Below the pieces are notes generated by a model, which saw nothing but the letters and a program-made list of their open reading frames with translations, did no database searches and was not told the origin of the DNA. A stretch of DNA of 64,000 nt from Pirellula staleyi DSM 6068. GTDB taxonomy: Bacteria > Planctomycetota > Planctomycetia > Pirellulales > Pirellulaceae. Below, one piece after another: positions 54,423 through 63,595 of the stretch. The position numbers and the translations under genes are program-made. Numbering within the stretch: the stretch's first letter is position 1; every line of letters starts with the position of its first letter. The stretch lies in contig NC_013720.1 of assembly GCF_000025185.1 (NCBI RefSeq), positions 1,178,001 to 1,242,000 on the forward strand, given 5' to 3'.

Positions 54423-54464
54423 TGCCAGTCGTCGTTTGAGCCGTTCCCACCACCGCTGCGACGG

Positions 54465-55250
54465 CTACTTGGCCGACATGCGCACACCTCCATCGAGCCG
54501 CAACGTGCAGCCGTTGATCAACGTGTTCTCGAAAATGTGCTCGACCAACTGAGCGAATTCATCAGGTTTTCCGAGTCGCCGAGGAAAGAGCGTTTGATCG
54601 ACCAGCGACTGCTGCACCGAGGCAGGAGCGGCGGCAATCATCGGCGTTTCCATCGCCGCGGGTGCAATGGCGACAACTCGCACACCAGCGCTGGCAAGTT
54701 CTCGAGCGGCTGGAAGCACCATCGATGCGACCGCTCCTTTCGAGGCAGCGTAGGCCAGTTGCCCGAGTTGTCCCTCGGTTGCGGCGACACTCGAAACGAG
54801 CACCAGCACACCGCGTTCGCCATCCGACGATGTTTCCGTTTCACGCGCGGCGCTCGCCAGGATCACGCGCGACGCCGCGCGCATCGCCAAGAAGGTGCCG
54901 GTCACATTCACACGCAGCACGCGTTCGAACGCGGCAGCATCGTGTGTCCGTCCCTCGCGGCCAATCAGCTTGTGGGCGTATAAAAGTCCCGCGCAAGTGA
55001 CGAGCCCCGTCAACTTGCCAAACTGGCTCACTCCCGCATCGGCCGCGCGATCGAGCTGCTCGTCGCTCGTCACATCGGCTTGCACAAAATGAGCCGCACT
55101 CCCCAGCGAGGCTGCCAGCGCGCTACCTTGCGTCGCATCGAGATCGACCAGCAACACTCGCGCGCCGAGCGCCACCAATCGCTCGGCTGTCGCGCGTCCG
55201 AGTCCCGAAGCGGCCCCTGTGATCATCACCACCGAGTTGTCGATCTTCAT
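54465..55250 (-). CDS. Short-chain dehydrogenase (3-hydroxyacyl-CoA type)
   Basis: A 261-residue classical SDR. The cofactor loop is TGAASGLGRATAE near residue 11, NAD preference is suggested by VDLDATQG, the catalytic Ser is in LVSSVAATEG, and Tyr-x3-Lys is in YAASKGAVASMV. PAAMETPMI near 198 and the GKPDEFAQLVEHIFENTLINGCTLRLDGG end match HSD10-type enzymes that act on 2-methyl-3-hydroxybutyryl-CoA and similar. It converges with the epimerase gene, 42 bases between stops. It follows the cyclophilin gene on the same strand. Confidence 0.9.
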   Translation of the reverse strand: MKIDNSVVMITGAASGLGRATAERLVALGARVLLVDLDATQGSALAASLGSAAHFVQADVTSDEQLDRAADAGVSQFGKLTGLVTCAGLLYAHKLIGREGRTHDAAAFERVLRVNVTGTFLAMRAASRVILASAARETETSSDGERGVLVLVSSVAATEGQLGQLAYAASKGAVASMVLPAARELASAGVRVVAIAPAAMETPMIAAAPASVQQSLVDQTLFPRRLGKPDEFAQLVEHIFENTLINGCTLRLDGGVRMSAK

Positions 55251-55291
55251 CGCACGCGACTCCTGGGGTGAGCGTCATCGCTTCGCCGCGA

Positions 55292-56548
55292 CTACTTCAC
55301 TTTCGTGGGCTCGTACGTCTTGTTGCGTGGATTCGCAATCAGCTTGGCCGAGATGATTTTGTCCGCTTCCGGTGGATTGGCACTTTGTGGATCGCGACGC
55401 TTGATGTTGTCGAGCGCCTCGAAACCTTCGACCACCCGACCAAAGCAAGTGTGACGACCATCGAGCTGCGTGGTCGGTACAAACGTGATGAAAAACTGCG
55501 AGCCACCCGTATCGCGCCCCGCATGAGCCATGCTCAAAGAGCCGCGAAAATGTCGGCGATAATTGGGCTGATGACATTCGCAGTAGATGTTGTAGCCCGG
55601 TCCGCCCGTCCCATCTCCCTTCGGGTCGCCACCCTGAGCCATGAAGCCAGGCAGGACGCGATGGAACGAAAGTCCGTCGTAAAATTTCTTGTTCACCAGG
55701 CTCACGAAATTCGCGACCGCTTGCGGCGCTTCGTTCTCGAACAGCTCGAGCACAATCTTGCCACTGGTGGTTTCGAGCTCCACGCGCGGCAGGTTCATCG
55801 CGGCTGCTTCACGAGCGCGAATCTCTTGCTCGGCGATCCACAGATTCTTGCGCTCGGCAATCGTCGGCAGCATCATCTTGGCATCGGGAGTGAGTTTGCC
55901 CGCAAGCTCTGCTTCCTTCAGCAGCGTTTCGGCAATCGGATAGTTATCGGTTTGATAAGCGGCAACACCCGCAAGGCAAGCGAGCACCGGATCGGTGCAA
56001 CCTTTTTCGCGCATCATGTTGGCCAGCGTAATCACCGCGTCGAACTTATCCTGACGCAGATCGAAACTCGCCAAACCGATCAGCACCTTCGTCGCTGCGG
56101 CATGCTTCGGATCTTGTGCAAACGCATCGCGAGCGGTGGTGCGCAGGTCTTTCAGCAGTGCTTCGGTTTGCGGCAGCAATTCGAGATAGGTCTTACGAGC
56201 ATTCTCGCGCTCCGTGGCATCGAGCGTGGCCCCATACTTGCGAGCCGCTGCTGCCAGCTTGCCATCAACTTCTTGATACGTGGCGTAGGTCTTTTCGAAC
56301 TTCGCCACCGCATCGCCGTCGGCTGCCGGTGCTTGATAAGCGACCTGCGAAATTGCGCCGTTCGTGGTGCTGCTCTTGGCAGCGCCAGGTGTCGCAGCCG
56401 AGCTGCTCACGTCGCTCTTCTGCGGCAGCGCTGCTGGCCCCGCCGTCACTTGCTCGGCTGTCGCGCACGAAGTCGAGCCAACCAGCCCCATCGTCATCAG
56501 TAAGGCCGACGCCACCGACTTCATTCCGCGAGCCACGAATCGAAACAT
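55292..56548 (-). CDS. Exported cyclophilin-type peptidyl-prolyl isomerase, copy 1
   Basis: A 418-residue periplasmic-type isomerase. An N-terminal signal ([22 protein letters not shown]) may carry a lipid at the Cys. Residues 95-240 form a helical, TPR-like region, and the cyclophilin domain occupies about 255-410: [47 protein letters not shown] and [13 protein letters not shown] contain the catalytic Arg, Phe and His positions. Downstream on the same strand is the SDR gene; upstream is the second copy with the same arrangement. It probably assists folding of envelope proteins. Confidence 0.92.
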   Translation of the reverse strand: MFRFVARGMKSVASALLMTMGLVGSTSCATAEQVTAGPAALPQKSDVSSSAATPGAAKSSTTNGAISQVAYQAPAADGDAVAKFEKTYATYQEVDGKLAAAARKYGATLDATERENARKTYLELLPQTEALLKDLRTTARDAFAQDPKHAAATKVLIGLASFDLRQDKFDAVITLANMMREKGCTDPVLACLAGVAAYQTDNYPIAETLLKEAELAGKLTPDAKMMLPTIAERKNLWIAEQEIRAREAAAMNLPRVELETTSGKIVLELFENEAPQAVANFVSLVNKKFYDGLSFHRVLPGFMAQGGDPKGDGTGGPGYNIYCECHQPNYRRHFRGSLSMAHAGRDTGGSQFFITFVPTTQLDGRHTCFGRVVEGFEALDNIKRRDPQSANPPEADKIISAKLIANPRNKTYEPTKVK

Positions 56549-56643
56549 GGGAGGTGCTTCCTGCTAAAAGACGAGCCAGCGACAACAGCGAACAACAAAG
56601 GACGAGCGAACACCAGCAACAACCTCAGACTAAGAACAATCGA

Positions 56644-57933
56644 CTACTGCACCTTCTTCGGTGCGTAGGCATGATCGCGCTTACGAACCACTTCCGCCTT
56701 CACAATCGTGTCGGGCGTGGGGAGTGGTGGTTCGCCTTGAGGATCGCGGCGCGTGATCTTCGCCAGGACATCCATCCCTTCAATCACACGGCCAAAGCAA
56801 GTGTGACGACCGTTCAAATTGCCGGTCGGACGGAACGTGATGAAGAACTGCGAGCCACCCGTATCACGCCCCGCATGAGCCATGCTCAGTGCGCCACGGA
56901 AGTGACGACGGTAGTTCTCTTGATGACATTCGCAGAAGATTTCGTAGCCCGGACCACCGGTGCCATCGCCCGAAGGATCGCCACCTTGAGCCATGAAGTT
57001 GGCCAGCACGCGATGGAACGAAAGTCCGTCGTAGAACTTCTTTTCCACGAGGCTGATGAAGTTGCCGACGGTGTCGGGAGCTTCGTTTTCGAACAGCTCG
57101 ATCACGATCGTGCCAGCCGATGTTTCGAACTTCACGCGTGGCAGATCATCGGCTTTCGCTTCGGCAGCGCGAATCTCTTTTTCTTTGTTCCAGAGCTCGA
57201 GTTGCTGCTTCACGTCGGTGGCAAATTCCTGACCGATGCGCGACAACGTTCCGGCCTCCGTCGCCAGCTGCAAGTACTTGTCGGCCAGATCGAATTCGCC
57301 CAGTGCGTAGGCGCTTACACCAGCCACGTCGTACACCGATTTGTCGTCGCAGTTGTTGGCGATCAGCGCTTTCGAAACTTCGAAGGCGAGTTCGTACTGA
57401 TCGGTCTGCACGTCGTCAGCCGCCAGCTTCACCAGAAAACGGGTCAGCTGAGGATCGGTATTCGGAGACGCGACATAAGCAGCGGTCGCTTTGGTGTGCA
57501 GTTCAGGGAGCAAGTCCTTGGCTGCTCCGAGCATCCGATTCCACTCTTCTTTGAGTCCGATCTGTTCGTCGGGCTTCGACGTCTGGTAGCGGATCTTCAA
57601 GGCACGCAGGTCCTTGAGCATCGTCTTCCAGCGACCCAGCACTTCGTCGAACGCTTGCTTCGCTTCAGGGTTTGGCGCTGGCGCTTCAGCGGCCGGTGCT
57701 TCAGCGGCTGGTGCCTCGGCAGCAGGAGCTTCCGCAGCGGGAACTTCGGTCGCCGGTTTCTTTTCGGGATCAGCAGCGGGCGCTTCCGCAGCAGGTGCCT
57801 CGGTGGCTGGCTTCTCGGCAACAGGTGGTTCCGCTACCGGCTCTTGAGCCAGCGCGAGCCCTGGCATGCAGACAGCCGCTGCTGCGAGCCCTCGAAACAT
57901 CAGAGCTCGACTGAAGTTAGAAATACGCATCAC
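56644..57933 (-). CDS. Exported cyclophilin-type peptidyl-prolyl isomerase, copy 2
   Basis: A 429-residue paralogue of the preceding gene, on the same strand with 95 bases between them. The signal (MFRGLAAAAVCMPGLALAQE) is followed by an unusual linker of about 75 residues of repeating AEAPA units, which make the DNA at 57660-57845 internally repetitive. A helical region leads to the cyclophilin domain ([47 protein letters not shown]). The domain is close to that of copy 1, so the pair arose by duplication; the linker distinguishes them. The linker may reach through the peptidoglycan. Confidence 0.92.
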   Translation of the reverse strand: MMRISNFSRALMFRGLAAAAVCMPGLALAQEPVAEPPVAEKPATEAPAAEAPAADPEKKPATEVPAAEAPAAEAPAAEAPAAEAPAPNPEAKQAFDEVLGRWKTMLKDLRALKIRYQTSKPDEQIGLKEEWNRMLGAAKDLLPELHTKATAAYVASPNTDPQLTRFLVKLAADDVQTDQYELAFEVSKALIANNCDDKSVYDVAGVSAYALGEFDLADKYLQLATEAGTLSRIGQEFATDVKQQLELWNKEKEIRAAEAKADDLPRVKFETSAGTIVIELFENEAPDTVGNFISLVEKKFYDGLSFHRVLANFMAQGGDPSGDGTGGPGYEIFCECHQENYRRHFRGALSMAHAGRDTGGSQFFITFRPTGNLNGRHTCFGRVIEGMDVLAKITRRDPQGEPPLPTPDTIVKAEVVRKRDHAYAPKKVQ

Positions 57934-58496
57934 GTCATCCCCTACCTGAAAACCGAAAATTGGCGTCGTATGAAGTCGTTGAATATCGTGTCACGAAGTG
58001 GCGTTACAACCGAGCACTGCTGACCGCTGTTGCCGTATGCGATCCAGAAGCCGCTCGGTATCGAACAACCTGCTATTGAACCACGTTGTACATCACAGCC
58101 CAAGCGCACGGGTAGTTTTCCACCCGGCGACTTAGCCTCCGGCCGATCGGCGAGACCTTGCATTCCGGGCGCTCCCCTGCAACGATCCAGCGTCGGGCAG
58201 CCCCTGCCGCTGTGGCAAGCCGTGGCCTTGGGACAGCGTCGGCTGTGGCCCAAACCGAGCCGTGGGAAGTAGTTCCGTCGGGCACGAGCCGCAGCAGAAT
58301 ACCACCGACAGCCTTCTCCCGGAAAGCTGGCGAGGCGCATTTCGCCCCCTCCGGCACCGACTTCCCAGCACAAACCTACTACGAACGACCCCGGCGACCG
58401 GTTTTTACCAGTCTCACCAAAAAGCCACCTCCCCACACTTCACGCATCAAAACACGCTGATTACTGGCCAAGCTACCCAGACTACCGGAACATCGC
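57934..58496. other. 563-bp divergent region with several hairpins
   Basis: Between cyclophilin copy 2 (minus) and rsmD (plus). No coding sequence is supported. The long range GGGAAGT (58262) with ACTTCCC (58361), and CGGGT-AGTTTTCC-ACCCG at 58110-58127, give possible structure. It must contain promoters for both genes. Confidence 0.4.
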
Positions 58497-59321
58497 ATGA
58501 AACCCCGTAAACCTCGCCCCGGCGGATCCAAGCCAGGCGCGCGCAAAGCGCAACAAGCGCAACATCACGCGCGCCCCTCGCGCGGGGAGGTCGATGTTAC
58601 CGCTGCCTACCTCGCCGGTCTGCCGGTCGATCAGGTCGACTCGGGTCAGGCGGACACTCCGGACCACGCCGGGGACAAATCCAAGAAGACGACCCGCGAA
58701 ACGGTCGGCATGCGGATCATCGGCGGCAAGCATCGGGGGCGGTCCCTCACCTACAGCGGCGATCTCCGGACCCGGCCGATGAAAGACCGCGTTCGCGAGG
58801 CTGTCTTCAACCTGATTGGGACCGACGTCGAGCAGGCGCTCATCATCGACCTGTTCGCCGGCACCGGCGCGCTGGCTCTCGAGGCCCTTAGCCGCGGCGC
58901 CCATCATGCCATCATGATCGAGCGGCATCATCCCACCACCAATCTCATCAAAGATAACCTCAAAACATTGGGGCTCACCGAGCAAGCAGAAGTGGTCTTT
59001 GGAGATGCTTTTCGCTTTACCAAAAAGTTTGATCCCGACCCCACAAACCCTAAATACTTAAGACGCTGGGTCGTGTTTTGCGCCCCACCTTATGATTTTT
59101 ATGTCTCGCGCGAAGAAGAGATGATGGAACTCCTCATCTTATGGCAAACGCGACTCCCCGAAGGTAGTTTGCTGGTCGTCGAGTCGGACGATCGCTCGGC
59201 CGAACTCGAGCTGCCAATTCTCGAAGAAATTGATGCCGAGTGGGAGAGCCGCAGCTATCCCCCTGCCATCATTTCGATCTTAGAAGTCCCCGGCACCGCT
59301 GAAGAAAGCATCGCAGAATAA
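58497..59321 (+). CDS. rsmD: RsmD-like 16S rRNA methyltransferase with altered motif IV
   Basis: By family this methylates G966 of 16S rRNA using SAM. From residue 72 the protein is clearly RsmD: MRIIGGKHRGRSLTY, RTRPMKDRVREAVFNLIG, then SAM motif I in IDLFAGTGALALEALSRGA. Motif IV should be (D/N)PP(Y/F), but here it is CAPPYD at 195-200, with Ala in place of the Asp or Asn. This residue normally positions the guanine amino group, so activity may differ. Residues 1-71 are a basic, Gln/Pro-rich extension; an ATG at 58710 (MRIIGG) could be the true start. It precedes pyrF. Confidence 0.88.
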   Translation: MKPRKPRPGGSKPGARKAQQAQHHARPSRGEVDVTAAYLAGLPVDQVDSGQADTPDHAGDKSKKTTRETVGMRIIGGKHRGRSLTYSGDLRTRPMKDRVREAVFNLIGTDVEQALIIDLFAGTGALALEALSRGAHHAIMIERHHPTTNLIKDNLKTLGLTEQAEVVFGDAFRFTKKFDPDPTNPKYLRRWVVFCAPPYDFYVSREEEMMELLILWQTRLPEGSLLVVESDDRSAELELPILEEIDAEWESRSYPPAIISILEVPGTAEESIAE

Positions 59322-59467
59322 TACTTAGAAGATTTGATAGCGTACGCTTTAATGCTGAGTTTTATTTGCGTCAACCAGAACAGCCGCCAGCTATTTAGGT
59401 CATCAGCGCCGCATTAGAACTCAACGAAATCGCCTGTCACTTTTCCCTATCGAAAGCAGCTTTAGAG

Positions 59468-60418
59468 ATGGTACTCGGTCCCCTATCCGATCAACATTTC
59501 GCCGATCGACTTGTCTCCGCGATCATCCGCAAAGGGACTCCAGCCCTGGTGGGACTCGATCCTCGAGCGCAGAGCCTTCCTCCCGGCATGCTCGCCTCGC
59601 AAAGCCCGCACGATATCGCCGCCGCTTATCAAAAGTTTTGCTGCGAAGTGATCGACGTCGTCGCGCCGCTGGTAGCGGCCATCAAACCGCAAGCCGCTTT
59701 CTTCGAACAACTCGGCCCCGCTGGCTGCACGGCGCTGGCCGAAGTGATTCGCTACGGCGCTGCCAAACAGCTGCTGGTGATCGTCGATGGCAAACGGAAC
59801 GACATTGGAACGACAGCCGCCGCTTATGCCGACGCTTATCTTGGCCCTGGGGACTCGAGCCCGTGGGGTGGCGATGCCCTGACGGTGAGCCCATACCTGG
59901 GGGACGATAGTATCACGCCGTTTCTCAGCACCGCTCAGGCGCGTGGCGCGGGGATTTTTGTCCTCGTAAAGACCTCGAATCCAGGGGGCGGGCGTTTTCA
60001 AGATTTAGTGGCCGACGGCTTGCCACTCTATCGCCACGTAGCACGTTTTGTCGAAGAACTGGCCGATCAATCCAAGGGTGCCACCGGCTATGGAAGCGTC
60101 GGCGCTGTCGCCGGCGCCACCTACCCCGAGCAGCTCGCGGAACTTCGTTTTGCGATGCCTCACACCTGGCTGCTGATCCCTGGCTACGGCGCTCAAGGGG
60201 GAACCGCTGCCGACTGCGCCGCTGCGTTCGACGACGCTGGTCTCGGCGCGATTGTCAACAGCAGCCGCGGCATTACCTTCGCTTACGAGCGTTCGCAGTA
60301 CAGCCACCTGGCAGGCGCTCACTGGCAGCAAGCGGTCGAGCAAGCGACGCGCGACATGATCGCCGAATTCCGTACCCACACCTCCGCCGGCCGCTTGCCA
60401 TCCCCCAGCGGAAATTAG
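59468..60418 (+). CDS. pyrF: Orotidine 5'-phosphate decarboxylase (type 2)
   Basis: The last step of UMP synthesis, OMP to UMP. This is the longer, type 2 form: LVGLDPRAQSLPPGM at the start of the barrel, IKPQAAFFEQLGPAG, and the catalytic Asp-x-Lys set in IVDGKRNDIGTTAAAYADAYLG. Later motifs FVLVKTSNPGGGRFQD and IPGYGAQGG complete the family. ATG 59468 is well placed; 316 residues is normal for type 2. It is transcribed with rsmD, 146 bases downstream. A bidirectional terminator follows at 60446-60489. Confidence 0.95.
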   Translation: MVLGPLSDQHFADRLVSAIIRKGTPALVGLDPRAQSLPPGMLASQSPHDIAAAYQKFCCEVIDVVAPLVAAIKPQAAFFEQLGPAGCTALAEVIRYGAAKQLLVIVDGKRNDIGTTAAAYADAYLGPGDSSPWGGDALTVSPYLGDDSITPFLSTAQARGAGIFVLVKTSNPGGGRFQDLVADGLPLYRHVARFVEELADQSKGATGYGSVGAVAGATYPEQLAELRFAMPHTWLLIPGYGAQGGTAADCAAAFDDAGLGAIVNSSRGITFAYERSQYSHLAGAHWQQAVEQATRDMIAEFRTHTSAGRLPSPSGN

Positions 60419-60445
60419 GGATTGTCTATCACTTCAAGAAACGAA

Positions 60446-60489
60446 AAAACGCCCTGCGATTATCGGTGAGTGATAAAGGCAGGGCGTTT
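60446..60489. terminator. Bidirectional rho-independent terminator
   Basis: AAACGCCCTGC (60447-60457) and GCAGGGCGTTT (60479-60489) form an 11-bp stem between the pyrF stop and the converging small secreted gene. A-rich and T-rich flanks serve both strands. Confidence 0.82.
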
Positions 60490-60523
60490 GAGTTTTTAAG
60501 TTGGTGCCGACAGGCGGCGGCTA

Positions 60524-60853
60524 TTAGAACACGTCCAGAATGAACTGGTGTCCTTGGTGATAGCGGCGTCCTTCGGGATAGGGGTTGTGCCACTGACGGT
60601 TGTAGACCGGCGTGCGCATCTCTTGGGGATAGCGATGATAGAGATCGTCGCTGCTACGATAATATTCATTACCGTAGAAGTTTTGGGGGTAATAGACGTA
60701 GGGATAGTGATAGAAACGTTCCCAGTCACGGGTACCGTACTGTCCACCCCAAGTCCGACCGTAAGCACGCTCTTCTGCTTGGGAGCAGTCGCTGCCGACT
60801 GTCGTGAGCAGACCAGCGACGAGCGCGATCAAAAGAATCGCCTTGCGCATCAT
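60524..60853 (-). CDS. Small secreted Tyr/His-rich protein (planctomycete type)
   Basis: A 109-residue exported protein. A signal (MMRKAILLIALVAGLLTTVGSDCSQAEE) ends near residue 27. The mature part is strikingly Tyr/Arg/His-rich with FYHYPYVYYPQNFYGNEYY, followed by SSDDLYHRYPQEMRTPVYN and a GHQFILDVF end. From memory, similar small planctomycete proteins are annotated as calmodulin-binding, but I have no evidence for that activity. ATG 60853 has AGGAGGG 7 bases upstream. It is single, with its own terminator. Confidence 0.8.
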   Translation of the reverse strand: MMRKAILLIALVAGLLTTVGSDCSQAEERAYGRTWGGQYGTRDWERFYHYPYVYYPQNFYGNEYYRSSDDLYHRYPQEMRTPVYNRQWHNPYPEGRRYHQGHQFILDVF

Positions 60854-61318
60854 AAGTGTTCCCTCCTGATTGGAATATAAACACGGCCAGCGCGAGGATT
60901 CTAAGAACGACACAACTCGGCATTCCACGAGAAGATCTCCGGGGGCATCTGCGGGGATGCTCGGGATGATTGACCTGCTCGTCGAGTGCTGCGCCGTGGA
61001 GTTCAGGCCTCGGAGTCTGCGGAAGACTCTCAGCCGATCTGGGTGCTTGCGAACTGACCTCTAAGGAGTCTCATCGGCACGCCGCAAGATCGCGATTGAG
61101 AGAATATTCGCCAAAGCCGCCACAACACCACCCACAGACACAATCGCCACAAGCCGCACAACCAAACCACGTTCGGGTCGGGCAAACGAGGCTGACTTTG
61201 CGGGGCAACTGCCCCCGCCATCCCAAAAAAGAAGCAGACTCGCGCCACCCCCAAGGGCTATAGTTAGGAGTTGTGCCACCGCACTGTCTCCGCGCGCGAC
61301 GCCCCAGGAGCCTCGGCT
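60854..61318. other. 465-bp gap with one weak small ORF
   Basis: The only candidate is the 72-residue membrane-like ORF at 61061-61279, given separately. AGGAG lies before the 61319 gene. Confidence 0.4.
61061..61279 (-). CDS. Putative 72-residue membrane protein
   Basis: A GTG at 61279 opens a frame encoding two hydrophobic segments: MAQLLTIALGGGASLLLFW and RLVAIVSVGGVVAALANILS, ending with ILRRADETP. No clear Shine-Dalgarno is seen. The composition is plausible but the length allows chance. Confidence 0.3.
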   Translation of the reverse strand: MAQLLTIALGGGASLLLFWDGGGSCPAKSASFARPERGLVVRLVAIVSVGGVVAALANILSIAILRRADETP

Positions 61319-62359
61319 ATGTTCCCTCGATCGATTCCACGCTCCTGCGGGGCGATATCCGCCGCGCTGATGCTCGTCGGTATGCTGGTGAACATCGCCG
61401 GAGCTCAGCAGGTACCCAAGCGTATCGAGATGGAACTCCTGACTGCAGAAGGCTTTCGGAGCGAAGATGCCCGCCCCTGGATCGAGCTGCTGGCGAGCCT
61501 GAATGTCGAAAATGTGCGAATCCGCTCACCTAAAGACGGCGATCAGCTCGGCATTCGGATCGACGGGACCACTGCCCATATTACCGGTCAGCTCCTGGCC
61601 GACGGTCGGCTGTCGCTCCCCAAAGGGAAGTTCTATCGCAGCGACAAAGCTTCCCTCTCTACCTGGCTTAGCAAGCTTACCACCGGCGGCGAAGAGGCAA
61701 TCACCGATAAACCAGTCCATTTCGGCCTCTTTCCGCGTCAGTTTGTCGAGACCCACGATGCCTTGGCGGTGCGAGTCGACTTTGTCACCGAAGGGAAGCT
61801 GCCCCGCGATGTGCTGAAATCGATCTCCGAGCGGATCACCCTCAGCTTCGTGACCGACACCAACTCCAAGGCGGCTTTGGCGTCGGAAGAACCGATGACC
61901 GACGAGCTGCTGGGGCTCGCTTCGGGGACAGCCATCGCCGCCACACTCCGCCCGCTTGGGCTGGTGATGGTTCCCGAGCTCTCGTCGGGCAAAGTTCGGC
62001 TGCGGATCAAAAGCTCGACCGAAGTCACCGAGTCGTGGCCGATCGGCTGGCCATCCGAAAGCACCCCCCGCGAGCTTTGCCCCGATCTCTTCAAGTTCCT
62101 GAATGTCGAGGTCAGCAACACCCCGGTGGGTGAAAGTATGAAAGCAATTGCTGGGCGACTCAAACTGATTTTGCTCGTCGATCACAATGGACTAGCGCGG
62201 GGTGATATCGATCTGGCTAAGACCAAAGTCTCGCTACCCAAAACCAATACCTTTTATGCCCGCGCGCTCGAGCGGCTGCTATTTCAAGCCAAGCTCAAAC
62301 ATGAGCTGCGGATTGATGAAGCGGGAACACCCTTTCTATGGGTCTCCCCTTTAAGATAG
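61319..62359 (+). CDS. Secreted protein of unknown function
   Basis: A 346-residue exported protein with a signal (CGAISAALMLVGMLVNIAGAQQ, to about 29). The mature chain has a repeated theme of two related segments: LKSISERITLSFVTDTNSKAA and MKAIAGRLKLILLVDHNG, which look like duplicated secretin/TonB short-type N-terminal domains or small alpha-beta domains. No enzyme motif is seen. ATG 61319 has AGGAG 9 bases upstream. It converges with the HlyD gene. I do not recognise a family. Confidence 0.72.
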   Translation: MFPRSIPRSCGAISAALMLVGMLVNIAGAQQVPKRIEMELLTAEGFRSEDARPWIELLASLNVENVRIRSPKDGDQLGIRIDGTTAHITGQLLADGRLSLPKGKFYRSDKASLSTWLSKLTTGGEEAITDKPVHFGLFPRQFVETHDALAVRVDFVTEGKLPRDVLKSISERITLSFVTDTNSKAALASEEPMTDELLGLASGTAIAATLRPLGLVMVPELSSGKVRLRIKSSTEVTESWPIGWPSESTPRELCPDLFKFLNVEVSNTPVGESMKAIAGRLKLILLVDHNGLARGDIDLAKTKVSLPKTNTFYARALERLLFQAKLKHELRIDEAGTPFLWVSPLR

Positions 62360-62402
62360 CGCGTTGGTCACGCTTCTAATGAATGATTAGAAGAATCGAC
62401 TT

Positions 62403-63488
62403 CTAGCGCCCGGCTGTCTCGGTGGTTTTAGGTCCCAGGTCCACAAACACATCGAGCTGCTGCCCCACGAGCACCGGTGCGGTGGGGCTCACGAACTCGT
62501 AGATCACCTGCATCACGCGAGTGTCGACCATTTCGGTGTTGTCGCCGGTGAGCGATGTCTTGGGGATCACCAGCGGCTCGAGCCGGACGAACTTCAGCGG
62601 AAACTCGGCCTTGGTATCGCCGCGCGTCACCGCTTTGGCAGCTGCCGCGCTACGGAACCGGGGGATATCTTCTTCGTCGATATCGACCCGCAGGTAGATC
62701 TTCGACAGATCGCCGATCACCAACAGACCACCACTGCGCGTCGGGCTGACGAGTTCCCCTTTGCGAACGTTCACTTGCAGGATCTGACCATCGATCGGCG
62801 CACGGACAATCGAGCGCTCGATCTCGGTCTCGATCTGCTCGACGTTGGCCTGGGCGGCATCGACAGCAGCGCGGGCCACTTCTTTCTCAGGGTCCCAGGT
62901 TCCTGCCTTCAGCAGCTTGTACTCCGCTTCGGCAGCTTCCACTTCGTAGCGGCTCGCCTCGACCGTGTAGCGTGTTTGATTCAGATCCTCTTGCGATGTG
63001 GCGTTGCTCGCCATCAATTGCTCGAGACGTTTGTAGCGGTCGAGCGACTTTTGGAGATTGGCCTGCGCGGTGCGCACTTTCGCTTCAGCGGGTGGCAGAT
63101 CTTCCGCGCGGGGACGCTGCTCGAGTTCCGCGAGCGAGGCCTGCGCGCTACGCAAATTGGCTTGATTCACTTTCAGCTGCGCTTGCAGTTGGCGGTCGTC
63201 GATTTTCAGCAGCGGCTCGCCTTCTTTCACCGTCGCGCCGACCCGATGCGGTGGATAGTAAAGCTCGAGTACGATGCCCGACTGCGCAGCTCCCACTTCG
63301 AGATTCTCACTCGCCGCTTCGACCACGCCGACCCCAGCGACCGACGACTCGTAGTTCACCGAAGGAGGCCCCACCGGTGGCTCGAGCGGCGGCTTCACCT
63401 CATTGGCCATCACCAAGTGATAGAAGGCAAACGCGAGCATGCCGGCAGCCACCGTCGGCAACAAATAGTTGGTGAAGAGTTTCGACAT
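62403..63488 (-). CDS. HlyD/MacA-type membrane fusion protein
   Basis: A 361-residue periplasmic adaptor. An N-terminal anchor (LFTNYLLPTVAAGMLAFAFYHLV) precedes the first half-lipoyl segment with GIVLELYYPPHRVGATVKEGEPLLKIDDRQLQAQL. A coiled-coil hairpin at about 110-215 is followed by the second half-lipoyl VRAPIDGQILQVNVRKGELV and the beta-barrel domain. It should link an inner membrane ABC exporter to an outer membrane channel. It lies downstream of an ABC ATPase gene on the same strand, so a MacAB/DevBCA-type exporter is likely. The permease is beyond the window or elsewhere. Confidence 0.92.
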   Translation of the reverse strand: MSKLFTNYLLPTVAAGMLAFAFYHLVMANEVKPPLEPPVGPPSVNYESSVAGVGVVEAASENLEVGAAQSGIVLELYYPPHRVGATVKEGEPLLKIDDRQLQAQLKVNQANLRSAQASLAELEQRPRAEDLPPAEAKVRTAQANLQKSLDRYKRLEQLMASNATSQEDLNQTRYTVEASRYEVEAAEAEYKLLKAGTWDPEKEVARAAVDAAQANVEQIETEIERSIVRAPIDGQILQVNVRKGELVSPTRSGGLLVIGDLSKIYLRVDIDEEDIPRFRSAAAAKAVTRGDTKAEFPLKFVRLEPLVIPKTSLTGDNTEMVDTRVMQVIYEFVSPTAPVLVGQQLDVFVDLGPKTTETAGR

Positions 63489-63595
63489 AACGCACCTTAG
63501 TAACCGCGGGGGACTGTGTTATTGACTGTGTTGCTGACGGTATTGATTGTTGTGGGGAAAGGCCGGTTGCCTGGAAATATTTTGCGAGCTGCAAG

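Noticed and set aside
57660-57845. Repetitive DNA that could look like a tandem repeat array
   Set aside because: It encodes the AEAPA repeats of cyclophilin copy 2; there are no spacers or direct repeats of CRISPR type.
56116-58023. 635-codon open frame on the plus strand opposite the two cyclophilin genes
   Set aside because: It exactly mirrors the codon bias of the cyclophilin genes, has Arg/Gln-rich random composition and no RBS. It is a shadow.
57934-58496. Considered RNase P RNA, tmRNA or SRP RNA in this gap
   Set aside because: No conserved core sequences of these RNAs are visible on either strand.
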